Source: Gadus chalcogrammus (taxonomy: Eukaryota > Chordata > Actinopteri > Gadiformes > Gadidae). From it: a DNA stretch of 64,000 nt. The notes under the pieces were generated by a model. It was not told the origin of the DNA and made no database searches. It saw nothing but the letters and a program-made list of their open reading frames with translations. The DNA lies in contig NC_079414.1 of the NCBI RefSeq assembly GCF_026213295.1, positions 1,816,130 through 1,880,129 of the forward strand. Reading direction: 5' to 3'. Each line of letters opens with the position of its first letter. The first letter of the stretch is position 1. Position numbers and translations under genes: made by a program. Positions 56,916 through 64,000 of the stretch are shown here, in pieces.

Positions 56916-58433
56916 TCAGTAATACTCAGGACTACTATCAGTACGGGGGGGGGGGTGGGGCGCCATCCTCCTGGGTGTTAGCAGCCTGCGGCCATGACGT
57001 GGCGATGCTATCATTGACACAGATGCAAGTTTGATGCCAGCATATTCCAGTTTCTTAAATTCGGCTGGAAAATTGCAAAGGGAGACATTGGAGCTGGAGT
57101 TGTTGTTGTGGCTATGGGAGAGATGAGGCTGGAGGTCATCGTCGATGGGGGAATGCAGAGGAGGGGGATGGCCGTTCCTCGCCAAGCCAGCATCAGCGAT
57201 GGGGGAGGGCACAGTGTTGATGGCGTCGGGCGGGCTGTTGTCTCTCTTCAAGGTCTGTGGGCTGTCTGCTATCTGTGTGTCAGATAGTTGCAGAGTAGTT
57301 GTGTGGGGGAGGCTGTAGTCTCGCTTCTTCTCAACCTGTGCTCTGATTGTGGCCTGTGCGTCAGACCATGGCAAGATTGTGGCTTGTGCGTAAAGCGAGA
57401 AGAGAAGATTGTCCCTCAACAGTTTTGAGCCTAACCTGTTTGGGTGTAGGCCATCTGCTCTGAAAAGATATTTGCGCCCCCAGAATAAGTTGAAATTGTC
57501 AATAAAGTCCCTTCCTCTTTCATTGCAGACTCTGGAAAGCCATGTATTCAGTGCAAGTAGACGACTGAATCTGTTTATTCCCCTGTCAACTGTTGGTATG
57601 GGTCCACTGATGAAAGACTTGATGTGTATTTTGTCCAGTGTGTCCAATAGATCAGTGTAATCCCTCTTCAGAAGTTCTGACTGTTCTCTTTGAATATCAT
57701 TAAATCCTGCATGCACAATAATCTGTGAGATTTTGGGGTTTTCCAATATGATTTTGGCTAGTTTATGGTTGATATCACTAACCATTCCATATGGGAAGAT
57801 GCATGTTTTGATCTTCTTACCGGTTATATCCTTGATAGTTGAGTCTCCTATAATCAGAGTGTCTGGTTCATCTGTCTCTGGGATGGGCCCTTGTTGGACG
57901 GTGGCAGACACATGCGCAGCCCGCCTCCGTGGCGACTGGTTGTTCCGTCTCTGTCCGCACTGTCCATCCGGACGCATCTCGGGGCTCAGGGGTGCATCGG
58001 TGGCAGGCGCGTTCGTGGACTCTTGAAGTGGCAGGAACCGGTTCTTCAGTGGCAGGGTTAATTTCAGTGAGGGGCTAATCCGGCTGATACATGTAACTTT
58101 AGCTTTGGGTAGCTCAGCATTTGGTGTTGAGTGAACTTGTTGATTCACTTTGGTATGTTGCTTTGGCTTAGCGCCGACTCTGTGCCAGTGAGACGCAGCT
58201 GGAACTGTCTCTCTCTTGTCCAGCTTCGGGAAGGATACAGTGTAGCTTTGGTCATCTTGCTGTATCTGAGTGAGCTCAGCAAACTCACCCATCGGCACTG
58301 TATCCTGTAGGAGTCCTTTGCATTTTTCTACTGCTGCTAGTCTCGTTTCAATTAAAGCCAATGTCTGTTGCAGTTTGGCGCAGTCTGTGCATTTCCCAGT
58401 CTCCGTGCCTGAGATATCCGAATACGGAGGCAT
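56916..58433 (-). CDS. L2 LINE ORF1 protein, copy B (505 residues)
   Basis: Same protein as in copy A: CTDC pair near the start, basic linker, SGNH-like domain with TLIIGDSTIKDI, HAGFNDI and DGLHPN, and a proline-rich tail. ATG at 58433; the open frame extends to 58535 without ATG. It lacks both tandem duplications of copy A, so this is probably the ancestral form. Confidence 0.85.
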   Translation of the reverse strand: MPPYSDISGTETGKCTDCAKLQQTLALIETRLAAVEKCKGLLQDTVPMGEFAELTQIQQDDQSYTVSFPKLDKRETVPAASHWHRVGAKPKQHTKVNQQVHSTPNAELPKAKVTCISRISPSLKLTLPLKNRFLPLQESTNAPATDAPLSPEMRPDGQCGQRRNNQSPRRRAAHVSATVQQGPIPETDEPDTLIIGDSTIKDITGKKIKTCIFPYGMVSDINHKLAKIILENPKISQIIVHAGFNDIQREQSELLKRDYTDLLDTLDKIHIKSFISGPIPTVDRGINRFSRLLALNTWLSRVCNERGRDFIDNFNLFWGRKYLFRADGLHPNRLGSKLLRDNLLFSLYAQATILPWSDAQATIRAQVEKKRDYSLPHTTTLQLSDTQIADSPQTLKRDNSPPDAINTVPSPIADAGLARNGHPPPLHSPIDDDLQPHLSHSHNNNSSSNVSLCNFPAEFKKLEYAGIKLASVSMIASPRHGRRLLTPRRMAPHPPPRTDSSPEYY

Positions 58434-58807
58434 GTTGGCGATAGGAAAGTCCAAGGCTTTTTCTGCGGTCTGATCCAGGAGTAAAAAGTGCCAAAATGTA
58501 TTTTTGAATCGAGCGATTGAGGACGATGGAAACAAACTCAGGGCTCCAGAGTGCGCCTAATTTGGGCGCACATGCGCCTAGAATTCGGGGTAGTGCGACC
58601 AAATATTTTATTTGGGCGCACCGGTGCGACTGAAAATGTATCTGGTATAATTATTATTATTAATTTTTTTTACAGAGCAGTCTATTCATAATATTGTAAT
58701 GACCACGGAAGAGGCAGTGAGTGAAGTATTGATTAGACAGCGATTTATTAGATACCTAAAATAAACCGGCAGTAACGGCGGTAAACAAACCCGCGAAGCC
58801 CAATCCA

Positions 58808-59195
58808 GGGGCCTGTACTACGAAGCTTAGATTAGAGGGTTAACGAGGTATGTTGAGCTGAAAGCCTGGGTTAGCTGTACCATGAAAGTCGATCTCTTTT
58901 AGCGTCGCAGTATCACCATGGTGACTTACGCTCGCAACCAAACCTGGTCGGGAGCAGCTTTTCAGCGAGTCTACGCGGAGATCGGCTACTTATATCGGCG
59001 TGCGCAGCTTCATAGCCCCTCCTCCGATAATGGCGTCACCATTTGTGGGTGTTCCCATGGACCTCGGCGCACTTATCGTACAGGCGTCTCTCCGGAGACA
59101 GAGGGTTTTTCGGGACAGAACCGATCCCTTGGCATTGTCTGACGATATTCTTTATGAGAGATACAGATTCGGCATTTATTTAAGGCATTTATTTA
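58808..59195 (+). mobile_element. 5' fragment of a PIF/Harbinger transposon inside the TIR element
   Basis: Starts GGGGCCTGTACTACGAAGC, a Harbinger terminus, and includes a transposase start at 59030. Confidence 0.65.
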
Positions 59196-59200
59196 ATGGT
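59030..59200 (+). pseudogene. Harbinger transposase N-terminus, truncated
   Basis: From MASPFVGVPMDLGALIVQ through RVFRDRTDPLALSDDILYER to YRF, typical of the N-terminal part of fish Harbinger (HARB1-like) transposases, then unrelated sequence. The DDE domain is missing. Confidence 0.65.
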
Positions 59201-59535
59201 CAAAATATCATTAATCAATGGCGTAAATATCGACGGTGCAACCGGTGCAGCTGCCCGGTTGCCCCCCCCCGTCAACAACTCAGCGCAAGGCAGGCACGGT
59301 CCAACCCCCCCCCCCCCCCCGTCAACAACTCAAAACTTGGGTGTGCACCATAAATACGTGCTGGTGCACCCAAATTAAAAATGTAGGCGCACCAGTGCAC
59401 CCAAGGAAAAAGTTAGTCTGGAGCCCTGATATATACTGTTGTAAATAAAATAAGATAAAGTAGATCTGAACGATGAATTAAGTAGTTTTTTCCAATGCCT
59501 AGCGGAGCTTCGGGAAACATGACCTCTCTCTCTGG

Positions 59536-60233
59536 TTACTGTGCACCAAGGGTAGAGGAAGACAGTGTTAAAGCTAGGATAGGATTTTACAAGGTTTGTC
59601 ATATTATTTAAATTCTCTGTACATCCAGACAGCAATCCCTAACTCAAATGCTCTTGTAAAAAAAAAAGACATCTGTGAGCCTATCCAATCATATTATTCC
59701 CCCCAAATTAATTGGTAGGCCTAACTGTTTTCTACTACCTGCCAGCCCGGCTATACACGCTCTGCCCATCTCTCAGTGGTCAGACCAGTCTCTACAAGAC
59801 AGCAGTTGCTGGTGCTAGCCGGCTAGTCGTGTGTTTAAGGGCTTTGGAGGGGGGCCTGAAGGGGGGGCTGAGATTTCATCTGCTGGATGCTATTGAAACC
59901 CAGCTTACTTTTTTCAGAACCATAATAAATAAAATTCAGATCTATAATATTTTTTATAAGGTTGTGAGATGTATATTGAGTGGTTTGGGGATGTCAATGG
60001 GAAGTTGGGATCCTGTAATAAGTGGATATAATTATGATGAATTTATGATTGTGCCCTCAGGCTTAAGGCTCATTATGCTAGGACAGAAATGGCAATAAAC
60101 AATGATGACTTTTGCAAGCTTATTCAAGCCAAATATGTTGAAACACAAATAGGTTCAAATATATATCAAGTCTGTAAGGAACCAACATGTCGATTTCCAG
60201 AGAAAAAATAACTCCCAAATGAACAAAGTCAAT
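59536..60233. other. Intronic sequence, nothing recognised
   Basis: No ORF or repeat with support; the frame at 59712-60098 has no family feature. Confidence 0.45.
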
Positions 60234-60672
60234 GGGCCCTATCTTGCATCCGGCGCAAGTGACTTGGTTTATACCTGGTTTAAAGTCAGTGGCGCGTTGT
60301 TCAGATGCTATTTTAAGGGCGCATGCATACATGCGCATGCGATGCATACGGATTGCTTGTGCACCTCGCGCATACACTTTGCTTCTCTCATCTACATAGC
60401 CGCACATTCTTGGTAAATTATTTGGGAAAGAACAGCTGATGCAGCGGTAATAAGTTGTACTTTTAAATCAATGCATCTGCAAACACCGTACAGCAAACAC
60501 ATATTTTCTTGACACAGACATCGTGTAGGCCTACATGCCCATAACTTTTAGGATTGATGAGTAGGCCTATTTGATCGTGAAAAACATTGTTTTACCGCGA
60601 GTGAGTGTTAAAAAGAATGAATGAATGCGGGCGCGCATGTGTGCTCTGTTTAAACACACGCAAACTAAACAC

Positions 60673-61298
60673 TCTCATCATCATCTCATCTTCGTTCGCT
60701 TATCCGGGGTCGGGTCGCAGGGGGAGCAGCTCAAGCAGGGGGCCCCAGACTTCCCTTTCCCGGGCCACATTGACCAGCTCTGACGGGGGGATCCCGAGGC
60801 GTTCCCAGGCCAGTGTTGAGATATAATCTCTCCACCTAGTCCTGGGTCTTCCCCGAGGTCTCCTCCCCACTGGACGTGCCTGAAACACCTCCCAAGGAAG
60901 GCGCCCAGTGGGCATCGTTACCAGATGCCCGAACCACCTCAGCTGACTCCTTTCTAAGTAAAGGAGCAGCGGCTCTAATCCGAGTTCCTCACGGATGGCT
61001 GAGCTTCTCACCCTATCCCTAAGGGAGACGCCAGCCACCCTTCTGAGAAAACTCATCTCGGCCGCTTGTACCCGCAATCTCGTCCTTTCGGTCATCACCC
61101 AACCCTCATGACCATAGGTGAGGATAGGAACGAAGATCGACCGGTAGATCGAGAGCTTTGCCTTGCGGCTCAGCTCTTTTCGTAACAACGGTGCGGTAAA
61201 GCGAACGCAATACCGCTCCGATTCTCCGGCCAATCTCACGCTCCATAGTTCCCTCACTCGCGAACAAGACCCCGAGGTACTTGAACTCCTTCACTTGG
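60673..61298 (-). mobile_element. RTE-clade (Rex3-like) LINE, 5'-truncated, 626 bp
   Basis: A perfect 13-bp duplication GCAAACTAAACAC (60660-60672, 61299-61311) flanks it. The 3' end on the minus strand is a (GATGAT)n-type tail (TCTCATCATCATCTCATC on +), as in RTE LINEs. Truncation at the 5' side is typical of target-primed insertion. Confidence 0.88.
60700..61294 (-). pseudogene. C-terminal part of RTE LINE polyprotein
   Basis: Starts with MKEFKYLGVLFASEGTMERE, shifts frame near 61190, then KLSIYRSIFVPILTYGHEGW, RVQAAEMSFLRRVAGVSLRD, RSQLRWFGHLVTMPTGRLPW and GRRPRGRPRTRWRDYISTLA. This is the conserved region downstream of RT in fish RTE/Rex3 elements. The RT catalytic blocks are not included. 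Confidence 0.8.
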
Positions 61299-62654
61299 GC
61301 AAACTAAACACGTAACGCATAATACAATCAATGGCAATGTCTATTACCGCGGGGACACATGCATATTAGGATAGCATACAATACTGATAAGAAACAATGT
61401 TTATAATGTATTGCGTATATCATTAAATAGAACCACAGTTACCGCATATCATATGTTATAGCCTATCATACGTTTTCTTTGCCGAAATTTATTTGAGGAC
61501 TCAGTATTTCTGAAGTTGTGGAAGAAACCCCCTTATTCCATGTGTGAATTAGGCCATATTATTTGGCAATAAACTAAGCCATTTGCAGTTTGAAATTCAT
61601 GTGCATCTGTCTCATCGGAGACTGCAGACGCGCTGTCAAAATATCAACTCGTCCGATTCAAATGCGCTCATGGCTCTTAAAGGGGATGGGAGCTGGCACT
61701 CTCATTGGTTTGTTGCACGTTACGCCCAAACCACACCTACGGGTAATTAGGCTGCTTCAGACCAACCCTTTTGACACATTTGCGCCGCGGCCTAAGTGTC
61801 ATTTATCCGCCTGTAAAATAGCGATAGCGCCGTAGAACCGCCCACAAAGCTACTTGCGTTTTGCGCTTCCCACTTGCGTTTCAGACCGTTAAAATAGGGC
61901 CCAATATCTGGAAACATTGAACAAAGTTGCCAGTTACAGCAATGGTAAATAGAAAATGAAAATGCCAACAATTAGAAGAAACTGTGATCATACAATGCAT
62001 AGTGTTCTGCAAGATTTACTCAAGAGAGACAGTGATTATACAATACATAGTGTTCTGCAAGATCTTGTCCCTTGACCAAGAATGGTATTTGACAAACGAT
62101 TTGCAGGCTTCCACAGTTGCTGGTTCAGCCTTGTCAAGTGGTGCAGTTTTTAAGATGTAATATGTTCAAAGTTTCAGCCATTTATCAGGTTAAATCCAGT
62201 GTTTTATAATAGTTTACAGATGTAAAACCAGCAGTTATGATTTTGTTTTAAATTTCGCTTTGAATTGATATCAGAATGATCATCAATGATTCAGAACACA
62301 TTTGAAGTAAATCAGATAAAACGTAGTTAGCATGAGTCCAGAAACTTTATTGAATTGTAATAATCAATAATTGTTTGTACGCATAACAGAATCAAAATTG
62401 GTGGGCTGGTTGTTAATAGTTAATAAGACACTTAATTATGCTTATTAACATTAATTGGTGTTAATAAGACTATCCATAAGTGTTAATAATAACATAATAA
62501 ACTTGTTTAATCTACTTCATTTAAGAATGGTTGATTCTGAATGGCTGGGAGGAGGTCATTAACCCGGCAGGTTGCCCGCTGACTTGTAGGTTCTACTTGC
62601 TGCTGACTGAGCACAGCGCCATCAAATAGTAGATCAATACGCCGTTTGTGTTTC

Positions 62655-63010
62655 AGCCTTCAAAACGAAAGCTGGTAAATTGTGAAAAATGCATTAAACT
62701 GTAATAGGAAAACGCGGTTATATACTATGGACCATATAGTAACTGTGGTATGTAGGCTGGGACGAATTTAAAATTATAAATATGTAAAACTTAATGTTGA
62801 AAGTATAAACCATCGCGATTCCCATTGAAACGAATGGCGCAGAGATTATTCTTCAAAACGAGAGCTGGTAAATCTTGAAAAATGAATTAAACTATAATCA
62901 GACAACGCAGTTTTATACTATAGACCCTAGAGTATCTGGTATAAAGGCTGGGACGAATTTCGAATTATAAATATGTAAATTCCATAACGTTAGCTCTCTG
63001 GCTTATAGCT
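62655..63010. repeat. Two tandem units of about 195 bp, related to 14993-17899 element
   Basis: Units begin TTCAAAACGAAAGCTGGTAA (62659) and TTCAAAACGAGAGCTGGTAA (62854) and each contains an AATTAAACTATAATCAG-like word and AGGCTGGGACGAATTT. The sequence continues to about 63180 with homology to 17580-17840. Confidence 0.75.
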
Positions 63011-63435
63011 CAGCGGACTAGAATACCTCACGTTGCCAAGCCGTAGCTAAGGTCCATCCTATTTACTGGAGGAGTGAACAACGTTTCCGTTGCATAAGAG
63101 CCTTACGTTACCAGGGAAACTCAATTATGGCATGTGAAAAACTTTATACTTGGATTGTAAATAGCATGAAAATATAAATTAATGATCTTCATTTCTTTTC
63201 TTTGGCAAGTGACCATGGTATAAGCGCGATAATGCCCTTAGAGGTGTCCAAAACATTTAGATCGAGTTTGATCGATCAAGTTTGATCGATCGTTAATAAA
63301 GGGGACTACTTTTTGAGGGAGATGAACTCAAACAGAGTATACATTTAATAAGCATGCAATACGAATAAGAAAAAGCATAATTATTAAAGTATTTTAATTG
63401 TATTATTATGTTAGCAAGCAAGAAGTAGAATAAAC

Positions 63436-63557
63436 GGGATAATCTCCTCAAGGCAGGGCAATAAACAGTTAGATATGCACGGCTCGTGGAAGGTTACCGC
63501 CGTCCACGAGCCGGGCATATCAAACTGTTCATTGCCCTGCCTCTTGGTGATTATCCC
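63436..63557. repeat. Strong hairpin / fold-back MITE, arms about 55 bp
   Basis: GGGATAATCTCCTCAAGGCA pairs with TGCCTCTTGGTGATTATCCC, and CACGGCTCGTGGA with TCCACGAGCCGGG, around a loop AGGTTACCGCCG. It resembles the palindromic Angel-type elements described in fish. Confidence 0.85.
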
Positions 63558-64000
63558 TTACTTATTGTGATATTCTAAGACTTTTCATAAGCACTTATTA
63601 GAAACGTGTTAACTATTTATTCATTGCTTAATAATATTAATAATAGTCTTATGAGTTTCTTATAGTTAATAAAAACATTACAAACCCATTGTCTTAAAAA
63701 CGAACCTATTATGTCATTGTTAAAACTTTACTAAGCATTTTTTAGGCTTATTTATGTTAATAAATCTGCACATGTTGAGCGAGTGTGATCTGTTTTGTGC
63801 CTCATATAATATATCCTTTAAAGGCTTTTATTTTGAAGGTCGTTTTAAACCGGAAGTTATGTTTATTCAAGTGGATGACGGCTTGACGCATAAAGGCCAT
63901 AAGGTGAACCAGGAAAAAGTGGCTAGAAAGTGATTTTCGTTCCCACGTCTGGGCACTACTCTTTTTTCGCATTTTTGTATAGACAATGTCATTCTGGACA
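63558..64000. other. AT-rich end of window, nothing recognised
   Basis: TTAATAAT-rich words similar to 62420-62500; no ORF. Confidence 0.45.

Larger units (their letters stand above)
58539..59428. mobile_element. TIR element CAGGGCTCCAGA (890 bp) in L2 5' UTR
   Basis: Perfect 12-bp ends CAGGGCTCCAGA and TCTGGAGCCCTG. Copy A of L2 shows the empty site (AACAAACTATATACTG), against which the filled site has only an extra AT and no 8-bp duplication. Subterminal GCGCACATGCGCC / GGTGCACCC words and two C-runs followed by GTCAACAACTC (59263, 59320). hAT is likely from the termini but unproven. Confidence 0.7.
51594..59535 (-). mobile_element. L2-clade LINE, copy B, near full length, split by three transposons
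   Basis: The 3' tail at 51594-51720 has CAAGGCAAGGCAACTTTATT and the TATAGCACTTTTCATACACA word typical of fish L2 tails, then ORF2 (RT, then endonuclease), ORF1 and 5' UTR reading right to left. Insertions at 53274-54363, 54440-55454 and 58539-59428 account for all gaps; without them the element is about 4.9 kb, a normal L2 length. The 5' boundary agrees with copy A. Confidence 0.88.
60234..61902. mobile_element. Harbinger-like non-autonomous element, GGGCCCTAT ends
   Basis: Ends GGGCCCTATCTTGCATC... and ...CGTTAAAATAGGGCCC, inner CGGCGCAAG / CTTGCGTTT words, and a 3-bp duplication AAT (60231-60233, 61903-61905). A 3-bp target fits PIF/Harbinger. No transposase inside. An RTE LINE tail is inserted at 60673. 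Confidence 0.75.

Overview
The window is teleost-fish nuclear DNA. It carries fish-type retrotransposons (L2 LINE with SGNH ORF1, a CR1/Rex1-like LINE, an RTE/Rex3-like LINE tail, a small non-autonomous LTR element, a broken endogenous retrovirus), very many hAT, Kolobok, Harbinger and other TIR transposons, long CA/GT/TA microsatellites, and one convincing host coding exon. That exon (13656-13760, + strand) encodes a signal-peptide start ending in GGGQKKKE and stops at a GT donor. It fits the first exon of tusc3 (or its paralogue magt1), an OST3/OST6-type subunit of the oligosaccharyltransferase. No further exon of that gene was recognised, so 13.76-64 kb is best read as its large, transposon-filled first intron and 1-13.6 kb as upstream flank. 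No tRNA, rRNA or CRISPR was seen.

Layout: 1-2.25 kb, an antisense L2 copy cut by the window edge. 2.61-8.52 kb, an intact-looking non-autonomous LTR retrotransposon (5-bp duplication GAGTC) whose 3' LTR holds a Kolobok-like element (TTAA), which holds a 102-bp minisatellite and another TIR element, which holds a hAT. 9.5-13.2 kb, a small hAT, microsatellites and a possible TTF/ZMYM-like small gene. 13.6 kb, the host exon. 14.1-18.7 kb, a tower of hAT and Harbinger pieces inside an ACTATGCACTATAC-type simple satellite. 18.8-24.9 kb, more hATs, several with perfect 8-bp target duplications. 25-28.5 kb, quiet intron. 28.5-34.5 kb, a decayed two-gene transposon resembling ISL2EU (a SWIM-type gene on + and a THAP gene on -, convergent and fused by an internal deletion), with a 3.1-kb LINE inserted in its intron. 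35.9-36.5 kb, a minisatellite that switches orientation. 36.8-40 kb, a broken ZBED-type hAT transposase gene with a 583-bp TIR element in it. 40.1-45.1 kb, the 5' half (gag, protease, start of RT) of an endogenous retrovirus, split by a 1.9-kb hAT. 46.1-47.3 kb, a duplicated unidentified coding relic. 48.5-51.6 kb, quiet intron. 51.6-59.5 kb, a near full-length L2 copy split by three DNA transposons. 60.2-61.9 kb, a GGGCCCTAT-type Harbinger-like element holding a 5'-truncated RTE LINE with a 13-bp duplication. 62.6-64 kb, tandem and hairpin repeats.

The transposons do not work together; their nesting gives a relative insertion history. Only the L2 ORF1 copies, the small BED ORFs and the proline-rich ORF of the LTR element are uninterrupted over useful lengths. 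Family names rest on motifs, termini and target duplications read by eye. No database search was possible.
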